Source: Comamonadaceae bacterium
Lineage (GTDB): Bacteria; Pseudomonadota; Gammaproteobacteria; Burkholderiales; Burkholderiaceae_C
Assembly: GCA_947453965.1 (NCBI GenBank)
Contig: CANGIQ010000002.1
Coordinates: 62,001 to 126,000, forward strand
Reading direction: 5' to 3'
Length of the DNA stretch: 64,000 bases
Shown here: positions 25,686 through 34,724 of the stretch, piece after piece
Layout: every line of letters begins with the position of its first letter
Position numbering within the stretch: position 1 is the stretch's first letter
The notes under the pieces: generated by a model
What the model saw: only the letters and a program-made list of their open reading frames with translations
Told to the model about the DNA's origin: nothing
Databases searched by the model: none
Made by a program: the position numbers and the translations under genes

Positions 25686-26771
25686 ATGAGCATCGAAATC
25701 AGAAACATCCATAAACAGTTTGGCGACTTTCAAGCGCTGGGCGATGTGAGCCTCGACATTCACTCTGGCGAGTTGATTGCGTTGTTGGGCCCATCGGGCT
25801 GCGGCAAAACCACTTTGTTGCGCATCATTGCGGGTTTAGAGAATGCAGACGCGGGCACCATCTTGTTCAGCGGTGAAGACACCACCCATGTGCATGTGCG
25901 CGAGCGCCAAGTGGGTTTTGTGTTTCAACACTACGCTTTGTTCCGCCACATGACGGTGTTTGAAAACGTGGCTTTTGGCCTGCGCGTGAAGCCACGCAAC
26001 GAACGCCCCAGCGAAGAACAAATCAAAAAGAAAGTGCACGACTTGCTGAGCCTCGTGCAACTCGATTGGTTGGCCGACCGCTACCCCTCGCAACTCTCAG
26101 GCGGTCAACGCCAGCGCATTGCCTTGGCGCGCGCCTTGGCGGTTGAGCCCAAAGTGCTGTTGCTGGACGAACCGTTTGGCGCCTTGGACGCCAAGGTACG
26201 CAAAGAGCTGCGCCGTTGGTTGCGCCGCCTGCACGACGACTTGGATGTGACCACCATCTTCGTGACGCATGACCAAGAAGAAGCCCTCGAAGTGGCCGAC
26301 CGTGTGGTGGTGATGAACAAAGGCAATGTCGAACAAGTGGGCAGCCCGCAAGAAGTGTGGGAACACCCCGCCAGCCCATTTGTGTATGGCTTCTTGGGCG
26401 ATGTGAACTTGTTCCATGGCCGTGCTCACGAGGGCGAAATGCACATCGGTGTGGAAGACCAAACCGTGCGCCTGGCCAGCCCCGAGCACCATGCTGCACA
26501 AGACGCCAAAGCCTTTGCCTATGTGCGCCCGCATGACCTGGATGTGCGCCGCTACACGCACGGAGACGAGGGCATCGTGGCGCAGCTCACGCGCGCCATT
26601 GTGGTGGGACCGATTGCACGTTTGGAGCTGGTGGCAGCAGATGGCGACAGCCCATCGGATGAGCAAATCATTGAAGCCCAAATTCCAGCACAGCAGTTTT
26701 ACGAACAAGGCTTTGTGGAGGGCGACGCCTTGGTGCTCACCCCGCGCAAGGCGCGGGTATTTGTGGCCTGA
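25686..26771 (+). CDS. cysA: Sulfate ABC transporter ATP-binding protein CysA
   Basis: The 361-residue ATPase energises sulfate uptake. Walker A is GPSGCGKT near residue 36, the signature LSGGQRQR near 137 and Walker B LLLDEP near 157, followed by the H-loop in [11 protein letters not shown]-terminal regulatory TOBE-like domain (about 240-355) is present. It is the last gene of the sbp-cysTWA set. Confidence 0.93.
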   Translation: MSIEIRNIHKQFGDFQALGDVSLDIHSGELIALLGPSGCGKTTLLRIIAGLENADAGTILFSGEDTTHVHVRERQVGFVFQHYALFRHMTVFENVAFGLRVKPRNERPSEEQIKKKVHDLLSLVQLDWLADRYPSQLSGGQRQRIALARALAVEPKVLLLDEPFGALDAKVRKELRRWLRRLHDDLDVTTIFVTHDQEEALEVADRVVVMNKGNVEQVGSPQEVWEHPASPFVYGFLGDVNLFHGRAHEGEMHIGVEDQTVRLASPEHHAAQDAKAFAYVRPHDLDVRRYTHGDEGIVAQLTRAIVVGPIARLELVAADGDSPSDEQIIEAQIPAQQFYEQGFVEGDALVLTPRKARVFVA

Positions 26772-26793
26772 GGCCAGTCCATTAACCGAAAGC

Positions 26794-27699
26794 TCAGAGA
26801 TAGCGCTTCATCCAAGCGATGGCGCGGTTCCAACCGTCCACGGCAGGACCCTGTGTATAGCTGGGTCGGTAGTCGGCATGGAAGGCGTGGGGCGTGTCGG
26901 GGTACATCACAAATTCACAGGCCTTGGCGGCGGCATTGCCCTGTGTGCCAGCTTGGGTCAAGGCCGCTTTCATGCGATCAACAGAAGCTACTGAGATACC
27001 GGTGTCAGCTGCGCCGTAGAGGCCAAGCACGGGAGCTTTGATGGCTGCAGCCAAACCAACAGGATGCTTGGGGTTGTTGGGCGTGGTATCGCCTTCCACA
27101 CGGCCATACCAAGCCACACCTGCTTTGAGCTTAGGGTTGTGCGCGGCATACAACCAGGTGATGCGCCCACCCCAGCAAAAACCTGTGATGGCCAATTTGT
27201 CGGTGTTACCACCGTTGGCTGCCGCCCAGGCAACGGTGGCGTCGAGGTCGCCCATCACTTGGGCATCGGGTACTTTGGAAATGATTTCAGCTTGCAGTTT
27301 GGCGATTTCGCCATACATGCTGGGGTCGCCTTGGCGCACAAACAACTCAGGCGCAATCGCCAGATAACCCGCTTTGGCAAAGCGGCGGGTCACGTCGGCA
27401 ATGTATTCGTGCACGCCAAAAATTTCTGAAATCACCAGCACGACAGGCAAATTGGTTTTGCCTTCAGGGGCAGAGCGGTAGGCGGGCATTTTGAAGCCGT
27501 TGACATCAATCATCACCTCACCTTCGACCAAACCTTCGCCCGAGGTTTTGATGGCGGTTTGTGCCATCAAGGGGGCAGCGGCTGCGGCATAGCCCAAACC
27601 CAATGCGGTTTGTAAAGCCAAGCGGCGTGTGGGTGCCGCGGATGATGCATGCGTGCTGTGCAGCAGGGCGTGTGTGTCTTCAATGAGGTTGCGGTTCAT
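26794..27699 (-). CDS. Exported dienelactone hydrolase family protein
   Basis: The 301-residue alpha/beta hydrolase carries a twin-arginine-like N terminus (TRRLALQTALGLG, about 27-39) and a cleavage region near AAPLMAQ. The catalytic cysteine is in GFCWGG near residue 179, the aspartate in GAADTGIS and the histidine in TPHAFH. Dienelactone hydrolase opens cyclic lactones in chloroaromatic degradation, but exported family members usually have unknown ester substrates. Start chosen for GGAGA upstream and the intact export signal. It converges with cysA. Confidence 0.82.
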   Translation of the reverse strand: MNRNLIEDTHALLHSTHASSAAPTRRLALQTALGLGYAAAAAPLMAQTAIKTSGEGLVEGEVMIDVNGFKMPAYRSAPEGKTNLPVVLVISEIFGVHEYIADVTRRFAKAGYLAIAPELFVRQGDPSMYGEIAKLQAEIISKVPDAQVMGDLDATVAWAAANGGNTDKLAITGFCWGGRITWLYAAHNPKLKAGVAWYGRVEGDTTPNNPKHPVGLAAAIKAPVLGLYGAADTGISVASVDRMKAALTQAGTQGNAAAKACEFVMYPDTPHAFHADYRPSYTQGPAVDGWNRAIAWMKRYL

Positions 27700-27759
27700 G
27701 GTGTCTCCAGATTTTGGGTGCATCGTACGCGTTGAGGATTAGCCGCTCAAGGCTTGGGT

Positions 27760-29115
27760 TTATTGCAGCAGTGCGTTGACTTCTTGCAGCTGTGCTTCGC
27801 CCAGTTCGCTCGTGGCCGCGTACAAGCGCAAGCGCTCCATCAAGGTTTGAATGCGCAGTTGCACCCAAGCCAATTCGGCTTGTGCCGCGTCGTGGTCAGC
27901 GCCTAGCCACTCCATGGTGGTGCGGGCGCCGGTTCGGTGGGCATTGCGTGTGGCCAGCAGCCGTGCTTTGCTGGCTTTGTCGGCCAGCTCCAGTGCTTGC
28001 AAACGCACCTGAGCACTGTGGATGTTTTGCCAGGCATCGCGCACCTGCGCTTCGATGGTGAGCTCCACTGCTTCTTGGTCAAAGCGCAGCTTGTCGATCT
28101 GTTTCAAAGCTTCCAACTCGCGGGCTTGCAACACGCCGTTGGTGCTCAAAGGTGCTTGCAGTTGAATGCCCACCATGTACTGCGTCATTTGGTTGCTGGC
28201 CGCGCCAAATTTGCCTTGGCCAGACAGCAGGTCGTGCTGTGCTTGCGCGACCCAGTTGACCGTCATCGCATGGCCTGCTTTGATGCGTTTGACCTCTTGG
28301 CTTTGAATGGCTTGTTGCAGTTGCATCAGCTGCAAAGTGGTGGACTGTTGCTTGGCGCGCATCACCCAGGTGTTGGCATCGGCCAACAAGGACGGCGCCA
28401 CCACGGTGCTGGCTTTGAGGGGGGCCAGCTGGTGCGGTGTTTGACCCACCAATTGACGATAGGCCAGGCGTCTCATTTCTAAGTTGTTTTCCAAGTTCAG
28501 CACCTGGGCGCGTATTGAGGACACACGGGCTTGCGCCTCTTGCACGTCCATCACGCTGGCGTCGCCCACGCGTTGACGTTTGGTGATTTCTGCGGAGGCT
28601 TGGTTCGCCGCCAGTTGTTGGCGTTGCACGATGCTGAGGCTTTGCTCGGCAGCCAACACGTCTAAGTAGCGTTGGGCCGTGCGCAAGATCAAGGCTTGCT
28701 GGGCTTGTCGCCATTGCACATCGGCCATGTCTGCGCTGAGTTGCAACTGTTGGCTTTGCGCATCGCGTTCAGGGCTGATCCAAGGTTTGAGCGCGGTCAC
28801 GTTGGCGCGCGCCAATGCGCCCACGTTCACCGAGGTGTTGAATGACATGTCACGCATGCCATTGCTTTCTGCGCCTTGTGTGCGGCTGTCTTGTCCGCCC
28901 ACGCCTAGGGTGGCACCGGCGCCAATGCGAGGCTCCCACAAGGCACGGGCTTGGTCTTTTTGATACGCTGCTTGTTCGACGATGACGCGTGCCGCAGCAA
29001 GCTCGGGGTCGCGCTCTTGTGCGGCTTTCCAGGCGCCGATCAAGTCGGTGGCCTGTGCCGATGCGCTGAGCACCAACATGCTGGCGATGGCCCAAGGGTT
29101 GCGTTGGAAGCTCAT
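27760..29115 (-). CDS. TolC-family outer-membrane efflux protein
   Basis: The 451-residue protein has a signal peptide (about 1-22, ending SASAQA) and two repeated alpha-helical halves characteristic of outer-membrane efflux channels, rich in Gln, Ala and coiled-coil heptads. It overlaps the RND pump gene by 4 bases and would form the exit duct. The usual adaptor gene is absent between or beside the two. Substrate unknown. Confidence 0.85.
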   Translation of the reverse strand: MSFQRNPWAIASMLVLSASAQATDLIGAWKAAQERDPELAAARVIVEQAAYQKDQARALWEPRIGAGATLGVGGQDSRTQGAESNGMRDMSFNTSVNVGALARANVTALKPWISPERDAQSQQLQLSADMADVQWRQAQQALILRTAQRYLDVLAAEQSLSIVQRQQLAANQASAEITKRQRVGDASVMDVQEAQARVSSIRAQVLNLENNLEMRRLAYRQLVGQTPHQLAPLKASTVVAPSLLADANTWVMRAKQQSTTLQLMQLQQAIQSQEVKRIKAGHAMTVNWVAQAQHDLLSGQGKFGAASNQMTQYMVGIQLQAPLSTNGVLQARELEALKQIDKLRFDQEAVELTIEAQVRDAWQNIHSAQVRLQALELADKASKARLLATRNAHRTGARTTMEWLGADHDAAQAELAWVQLRIQTLMERLRLYAATSELGEAQLQEVNALLQ

Positions 29116-32100
29116 GCGGTTTCTCCAGAGGTCAGGGCTTGTGCTTGATTTTTGTAAGCCATGAAATAAGACAAGGGAATCACCAACAAGGTGAGGATGG
29201 TGGACACAAAAATGCCAAAGATCAGGGAAATGGCCAAACCATTGAAGATCGGGTCATCCAAGATGAAGAAGGCGCCCAACATCGCAGCCAAGCCTGTCAA
29301 TGCGATGGGTTGCGCACGGGTAATGGCCGAAGACACCACCGCTTCTTTGAACGCCACGCCCTGCGCGACTTGCAAGCGGATGAAGTCCACCAGCAAGATG
29401 GAGTTGCGCACGATGATGCCGGCCAAGGCAATCATGCCAATCATCGAGGTGGCCGTGAAAGGCGCGCTCAGTAAGGCGTGGCCTGGCATCACACCAATCA
29501 AGGTGAGTGGAATAGGCGCCATGATGATGAGCGGCACCAAATAAGAGCCGAACTGCGCGACCACCAAGAGGTAAATCAGCACCAAGCCCACAGCATAGGC
29601 GGCGCCCATGTCACGGAAGGTTTCGTAGGTCATTTGCCATTCGCCATCCCACTTGATGGCGTATTGCGTGTAAGGGTCTAGGGGCTGATGGATGAACAGT
29701 TCATCAATGGGCTTGCCGTTGGGCGTGGGGATGGCTGCTAACTTGCTGCGCATGGCGAACATGCCATACAAGGGGCTGTCGACTTGGCCTGCCATGTCGC
29801 CCACCGCGTAGGTCACGGGCAGCAGGTCTTTGTGATAAATCGGTTGCTCGCGCAGCGTGTCGCTGACGGTGACGAGTTGACGGATGGGTGTGATCTCGCG
29901 TTGTGAGTTGCGCACGCCCAAGCTCAACAAGGTGTCGAGCTTGTCTTGCTGGCTTTTGGGCAAGCGGATGACGATGGCGCCTGCGTATTTGTTTTGATCG
30001 TGCGCGTAAACAGTGGACTCGCCACCCAAGGCTGCATGCAGCGTGCTCACGATGGCTTGTTGCGACACACCCATTTGCGCAGCCTTTTGACGGTTGATCA
30101 ACAGTACGTGGCGCGGTGCCCGGCTGATGCTGCTGTCGTCCACATCGACCACGCCGTGTTGCTGCGCAAAGATGGCACGCACCGACTTCGCCACCTGAAT
30201 GCGACCCGCGTCATCAGGGCCATACACCTCGGCCACGATGGGTGCCAACACGGGCGGACCAGGGGGCACTTCCACCACTTTGACGTTGGCGTTGAATTTT
30301 TTGCCAATGTCTTGCAGCGCAGGGCGCACACGCGTGGCAATGGCATGGCTTTGCGCTTTGCGTTGGTGCTTGTCTTGCAAGTTGACTTGGATGTCACCCA
30401 CCGAGCCGCCGCTGCGCAAATCGTATTGGCGCACCAAACCGTTGAAGTTGATGGGCGCACTCAGACCTGCATACGCTTGATAGTCGGTGACTTCGGGCAC
30501 GGTGGCCAGATGTGCGCCCAAAGCGCGCAAGACTTTTTCAGTTTCTTCCACCCGTGTGCCTGCAGGCATGTCGACCACGACTTGAAATTCAGACTTGTTG
30601 TCAAACGGCAGCATCTTCAAAACCACCAGTCCAGCCACGGGCAAGGCCACCGAGACCGCAATGGCCGCCAAGATGCCCACGCCCAAACCCCACCGGTTGC
30701 GCGCACCTGAACGCTCATTCAGAAACGGGTTGAACACGGCTCGGAAAAAACGATCCAGCTTGGTTTTGAAGGCGCTGGTTGCGGGCTGGTTTGCACCATG
30801 GTGGGTGTGCGACTTCATCCAAATACGTGCCAACCACGGTGTAACGATGAAGGCCACCAACAAAGACAGCACCATGCCCATGCTGGCATTGATGGGGATG
30901 GGGCTCATGTAAGGCCCCATGAGTCCGCTCACAAAGGCCATGGGCAGCAAGGCGGCGATGACGGTGAAGGTGGCCAAGATGGTGGGGGCGCCCACTTCAT
31001 CCACCGCGCCTGGAATGAGTTGTGTCAACGACTTGTCCGGATGCAAGGCTTGGTGACGGTGGATGTTCTCCACCACCACGATGGCGTCGTCCACCAAGAT
31101 GCCAATGGAAAAGATCAACGCAAACAAAGACACACGGTTGAGTGTGAAGCCCCAGGCCCAAGAGGCAAACAAGGTGACGGTCAAGGTCAAGATCACGGCG
31201 GTGCCCACGATGGCAGCTTCGCGTCGTCCCAGCGCAATGAACACCAAGGCCACCACAGAGGCAGTGGCGAACAGGAGTTTTTGAATCAGCTTTTGTGCTT
31301 TGTCGTTGGCAGTGGCACCGTAGTTGCGGGTCTCAGTGACCGACACTGCGGCTGGAATTTTGCTCTGCTTGAGCAGACTGACTTGATGCAACACGGCATC
31401 GGTCACTTCGATGGCGTTTTCGCCGGACTTTTTGGTGATAGCGATGGTCACCGCTGTTCGTTCTAACGGTGTGCTGCCCGCCACACCATGCCACACGGCC
31501 GTGTTGGCTTGCGCACTGCCATCGCGCACTTGGGCAATGTCTTTGACATAAATCGGATTGCCTGCCCGCACGCCGACCACCACGTTGGCGACGTCTTGGG
31601 CGCTGCCCAAAAAGGGACCTGACTCAATCGCAATCGCTTGTTTGCCGACCAGCAGCTCGCCCACAGGGGCGCCCAAATGTGCAGACTGCATGGCCATGCG
31701 CAACTCGGGCAAGGTGATTCCCACGGTTTGCATGCGCGCAGGGTCGATCTCGATTTGAATCGCACGCGAAGGGCCACCCACTGTGGTGACCTCGCGTGTG
31801 CCTTTGACACGTTTGAGGTCGGCCTCTATGCTTTGTGCCACACGCTCTAATTCGAACGCGCTCATGTTTTTGTCTTTGCCGTGCAGGGTGAGGCTCAAAA
31901 TGGGCACGTCGTCAATGCCTTTGGGTTTGATCAAGGGCTGCAACACGCCCAGTCCTTTGGGCAACCAGTCGGCATGCGAGTTCACGGTGTCATACAAGCG
32001 CACCAAAGCTTCGGTGCGCGGCACGCCCACTTTGTATTGCACCGTGACCACTGACATGCCGGGTTGCGACACCGACATGACATGCTCGACGCCTGCAATT

Positions 32101-32339
32101 TGCGACAACACCTGCTCAGCAGGCACCGACACCATTTGTTCCACATCCTTGACCGACGCACCTGGGAAGGCGATCAGCACATTGGCCATGGTGACGTTGA
32201 TTTGCGGTTCTTCCTCACGTGGCGTGACGGCCACCGCAAAGACGCCCAATAAAAAGCACACCAATGCCAAGAGCGGTGTGATGTGTGCCGATTGAAACTG
32301 GCGTGCCAGTCGGCCAGAGATACGTAGGTTGTCGGACAT
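29112..32339 (-). CDS. RND-family efflux permease
   Basis: The 1075-residue inner-membrane pump has the RND plan of twelve helices and two large periplasmic loops. The proton-relay region is GILVDDAIVVVENI near residue 415, and the second half ends with LTLLVIPLSYF. It belongs broadly with AcrB/MdtB-type multidrug or organic-compound pumps rather than being a clear metal pump. It is divergent from an ArsR gene with an AT-rich palindrome between them, so repression by that regulator is likely. No membrane-fusion adaptor is encoded in the neighbourhood. Confidence 0.88.
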   Translation of the reverse strand: MSDNLRISGRLARQFQSAHITPLLALVCFLLGVFAVAVTPREEEPQINVTMANVLIAFPGASVKDVEQMVSVPAEQVLSQIAGVEHVMSVSQPGMSVVTVQYKVGVPRTEALVRLYDTVNSHADWLPKGLGVLQPLIKPKGIDDVPILSLTLHGKDKNMSAFELERVAQSIEADLKRVKGTREVTTVGGPSRAIQIEIDPARMQTVGITLPELRMAMQSAHLGAPVGELLVGKQAIAIESGPFLGSAQDVANVVVGVRAGNPIYVKDIAQVRDGSAQANTAVWHGVAGSTPLERTAVTIAITKKSGENAIEVTDAVLHQVSLLKQSKIPAAVSVTETRNYGATANDKAQKLIQKLLFATASVVALVFIALGRREAAIVGTAVILTLTVTLFASWAWGFTLNRVSLFALIFSIGILVDDAIVVVENIHRHQALHPDKSLTQLIPGAVDEVGAPTILATFTVIAALLPMAFVSGLMGPYMSPIPINASMGMVLSLLVAFIVTPWLARIWMKSHTHHGANQPATSAFKTKLDRFFRAVFNPFLNERSGARNRWGLGVGILAAIAVSVALPVAGLVVLKMLPFDNKSEFQVVVDMPAGTRVEETEKVLRALGAHLATVPEVTDYQAYAGLSAPINFNGLVRQYDLRSGGSVGDIQVNLQDKHQRKAQSHAIATRVRPALQDIGKKFNANVKVVEVPPGPPVLAPIVAEVYGPDDAGRIQVAKSVRAIFAQQHGVVDVDDSSISRAPRHVLLINRQKAAQMGVSQQAIVSTLHAALGGESTVYAHDQNKYAGAIVIRLPKSQQDKLDTLLSLGVRNSQREITPIRQLVTVSDTLREQPIYHKDLLPVTYAVGDMAGQVDSPLYGMFAMRSKLAAIPTPNGKPIDELFIHQPLDPYTQYAIKWDGEWQMTYETFRDMGAAYAVGLVLIYLLVVAQFGSYLVPLIIMAPIPLTLIGVMPGHALLSAPFTATSMIGMIALAGIIVRNSILLVDFIRLQVAQGVAFKEAVVSSAITRAQPIALTGLAAMLGAFFILDDPIFNGLAISLIFGIFVSTILTLLVIPLSYFMAYKNQAQALTSGETA

Positions 32340-32372
32340 GGAGTGTTGTTGTTTTCAGATAAGTGAGTTATT

Positions 32373-32392
32373 ATTTAATTAATCAATTAAAT
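32373..32392. promoter_or_regulatory. Palindromic operator ATTTAATT-N4-AATTAAAT between efflux and arsR genes
   Basis: A perfect 8-bp-arm dyad with a 4-base centre occupies the 79-base divergent gap. ArsR-family operators are typically AT-rich dyads of this size. It lies 34 bases from the RND start and 27 from the regulator start, well placed to repress both. Confidence 0.65.
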
Positions 32393-32418
32393 AGTCAAGT
32401 GCTTAAATAAAGTCTAGA

Positions 32419-32781
32419 ATGATTTCCATGACTGAACTTCCAGAACAAGCCATCGACCGTGTGGCAGCGTACTTTCAGGCCCTTGCCGAGCCCACACGTT
32501 TGCGTATCCTGAACTTGCTGCGTCAACAAGAGCACAACGTGGGTGAGCTGGCCGAGGCCTGTGGCTATACGGCGGCCAATGTGTCGCGCCATTTGTCGCT
32601 GCTGATGCAACAAGGCTTTGTCAAACGCGAATGCCGTGGCACCAGCGTGTATTACCAAATTGCCGACCCGACGATTTATGACTTGTGTGATTTGGTGTGT
32701 GACCGCATTGCCCAGCACCACCAAGACCAAGCGTGGCCTCAAGTGATCACGCCAAAGAAAAAACGCCTACACGCACATTAA
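32419..32781 (+). CDS. ArsR-family transcriptional regulator
   Basis: The 120-residue winged-helix protein has its helix-turn-helix around residues 45-68 (EACGYTAANVSRHLSLL). Cysteines lie at the helix (EAC), in the wing (RECRG) and in the C-terminal helix (DLCDLVC). Two ATG codons, at 32419 and 32428, could start it; neither has a clear ribosome site. It is divergent from the efflux pair and upstream of an AhpD-like and an MFS gene, which may share its transcript. The inducer is unknown. Confidence 0.85.
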   Translation: MISMTELPEQAIDRVAAYFQALAEPTRLRILNLLRQQEHNVGELAEACGYTAANVSRHLSLLMQQGFVKRECRGTSVYYQIADPTIYDLCDLVCDRIAQHHQDQAWPQVITPKKKRLHAH

Positions 32782-32810
32782 CTTTCAACAGATTTTTAGG
32801 AGCATGAACC

Positions 32811-33152
32811 ATGAGCACTTTTGACCATGCCAGCTTGATTCAAAACATCAGCGAATCTTTAGGTCCTTTTCGTAAAAGCCAACCCGATGCCATGCAAGGC
32901 TTTGGCCAACTCGCACGCGCGGCCATGGCCGAAGGGGCGTTGAGCAGCAAGCACAAGGAACTGATGGCCTTGGCCATCGGAATCACCCAGCATTGTTCGG
33001 GCTGTGTGGGTTTTCATGTCAAAGCCTTGCACAAGCTGGGTTGCACACGCGAAGAGTTGGAAGAAATGTTGTCGGTCTGTGTCTACATGGGCGGCGGTCC
33101 GGCTCTGATGTATGCGGCTGAAACGCTCAAGGCCTGGGACGCATTGGCTTGA
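32811..33152 (+). CDS. Carboxymuconolactone decarboxylase / AhpD-like family protein
   Basis: The 113-residue helical protein has the AhpD-type redox motif CSGCVGFHVKAL near residue 60, with CxxC and a following histidine. Such proteins often act as small peroxidase-linked disulfide reductases rather than decarboxylases. AGGAG precedes it. It lies 29 bases after the ArsR gene, so joint regulation is likely. Confidence 0.85.
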   Translation: MSTFDHASLIQNISESLGPFRKSQPDAMQGFGQLARAAMAEGALSSKHKELMALAIGITQHCSGCVGFHVKALHKLGCTREELEEMLSVCVYMGGGPALMYAAETLKAWDALA

Positions 33153-33162
33153 GCCTTCCATC

Positions 33163-34338
33163 ATGAACCGACATCTTTTACTTCTTGCGATTGCCCAAGG
33201 GCTGTTTCTGACCAACAACGTCACCTTCATTGCCATCAATGGCCTGGTGGGTTTGAGTTTGGCGCCTGTGGGCTGGATGGCCACCTTGCCCGTGATGGGC
33301 TATGTGGTGGGTGGCGCGTTGAGCACGGGGTTGGTGGCGAAGTCACAGCAACGCTGGGGTCGTCAAGGCTCATTTCAACTGGGCTTGTTGGTGGCGTTGC
33401 TGTCGGCTGCGCTGGGCGCTTGGGCGGTCATGCATCAGTCATTCTGGACGTTGGTGACAGCCACAGTGGTGGCGGGTTACTACAGTGCCAACGGCCAGTT
33501 GTACCGCTTTGCGGCGGCCGAGTTGTGCGCGCCCGATTACCGTGAGAAGGCGGTGTCATGGGTGATGGCCGGTGGGCTGATCGGTGCCATCGCAGGTCCC
33601 AATTTGGCGAAGTACACCAAGGACGGATTAGGCTTTCCATTCGCTGGTGCCTATGTGGCATTGGCTGGTGTGGCGGTGCTGTCGATGGCCGTGATGTTTT
33701 TTATTCGTTTTCCTGCCGTGCCCGTCACGAGCAGCCATGCCCCAACCGGTCGACCTTTGTCGGTGATCATGCGTCAACCCATTTTTGTGGTGGCGGCCAT
33801 GTCGGCGGCCTTGGGTTATGGCGTGATGAACCTGCTGATGGCGGCCACGCCCTTGGCCATGCAGGTGTGTGGTCTGTCGTTTGAAGACACAGCGTGGGTG
33901 CTGCAATGGCATGTGATTGGCATGTTTGCACCGGGCTTCTTCACTGGGCACTTGATCAAACGCTTTGGTGTGTTGGCTGTGATGGGCGCGGGCGTGTTGC
34001 TCAACTTCGCCTGCATTGCGGTGGCGCTGTCTGGCGTGGACTTGCACCAGTTCTTGCTGGCTTTGTTTTTGTTGGGTGTGGGCTGGAACTTCTTGTTCAC
34101 TGGCAGTACCACCTTGGCCATGCGTGCTTACACACCTGAAGAAAAGAACCGTGCCCAAGCGGCCATCAATTTTTGTGTGTTTGCCACGATGGCGGTGACC
34201 TCGTTTGCCTCTGGCGCTTTGGTCACCACGCAAGGTTGGACTTGGCTGAACTGGGGGTCCTTGCTGCCTGTGCTGGTGACAGGTGTTGGTCTGCTGTGGC
34301 TACAGATGAAAAAAGCATCAGCCCCTGTGCAGGGCTGA
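33163..34338 (+). CDS. Major facilitator superfamily transporter
   Basis: The 391-residue protein has about twelve hydrophobic segments and the general MFS layout with a central cytoplasmic loop near residue 190 (VPVTSSHAPTGRP). It starts 10 bases after the AhpD-like gene. The substrate cannot be told from sequence. Its final codons contain the stem of a terminator serving the gene that converges from the minus strand. Confidence 0.85.
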   Translation: MNRHLLLLAIAQGLFLTNNVTFIAINGLVGLSLAPVGWMATLPVMGYVVGGALSTGLVAKSQQRWGRQGSFQLGLLVALLSAALGAWAVMHQSFWTLVTATVVAGYYSANGQLYRFAAAELCAPDYREKAVSWVMAGGLIGAIAGPNLAKYTKDGLGFPFAGAYVALAGVAVLSMAVMFFIRFPAVPVTSSHAPTGRPLSVIMRQPIFVVAAMSAALGYGVMNLLMAATPLAMQVCGLSFEDTAWVLQWHVIGMFAPGFFTGHLIKRFGVLAVMGAGVLLNFACIAVALSGVDLHQFLLALFLLGVGWNFLFTGSTTLAMRAYTPEEKNRAQAAINFCVFATMAVTSFASGALVTTQGWTWLNWGSLLPVLVTGVGLLWLQMKKASAPVQG

Positions 34339-34342
34339 TGCT
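34309..34342 (-). terminator. Rho-independent terminator for the DUF2892 gene, inside the MFS gene end
   Basis: An 11-bp stem (AGCATCAGCCC / GGGCTGATGCT) with a 7-base loop has an A run on its plus-strand left side, so the T run lies on the minus-strand transcript. It overlaps the last codons of the MFS gene. Confidence 0.75.
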
Positions 34343-34360
34343 CGGAACTCGCGCTTCGGT

Positions 34361-34576
34361 TTAGTGTGAAATCGGTGGTTCTTCTTCCGTCTTCATGGGG
34401 CATGTGTTGATGCCCAGCAGTGTGTAAGCGCCGCAAAAGCTGAACACGCCCGTGGCCAACACGATGAGGCCAACATAACCCCATGCGCCAATGGTGTTGG
34501 TCAACGCCAGCGCGACCAAGGCCAAACCAACGACGATGCGAAACACGCGATCAAATCCACCCACATTTGCTTTCAT
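34361..34576 (-). CDS. DUF2892 (YgaP-type) membrane protein under a likely FNR promoter
   Basis: The 71-residue protein has the DUF2892 plan: NVGGFDRVFRIVVG at the start, two hydrophobic helices (about 13-28 and 32-50) and YTLLGINTCPMK with a conserved cysteine. It differs from the DUF2892 copy after soxB and is preceded by a perfect FNR box. Function is unknown; family members accompany sulfur-transfer and redox proteins. Confidence 0.82.
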   Translation of the reverse strand: MKANVGGFDRVFRIVVGLALVALALTNTIGAWGYVGLIVLATGVFSFCGAYTLLGINTCPMKTEEEPPISH

Positions 34577-34629
34577 AGATTTCTCCTGGTGATGACGGTT
34601 GATTAGACCCCTGCATCATGCGCGCATGC

Positions 34630-34643
34630 TTGATACATATCAA
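34630..34643 (-). promoter_or_regulatory. FNR/Anr box TTGAT-ACAT-ATCAA with matching -10
   Basis: A perfect FNR consensus dyad lies upstream of the DUF2892 gene. A -10-like TCTAAT (minus strand, 34602-34607) is centred 32 bp away, the exact class II activation spacing, giving a predicted start about 19 bases before the ATG. The box also lies 81 bases before the divergent alpha/beta hydrolase gene. Confidence 0.8.
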
Positions 34644-34724
34644 GGGGCAGCAAAGATCACCTGCGTGACACAGCAGGGCGGTGAAGCCACTTAGAGTCGC
34701 GCGAACGATTCACCAGGAGTTTTG

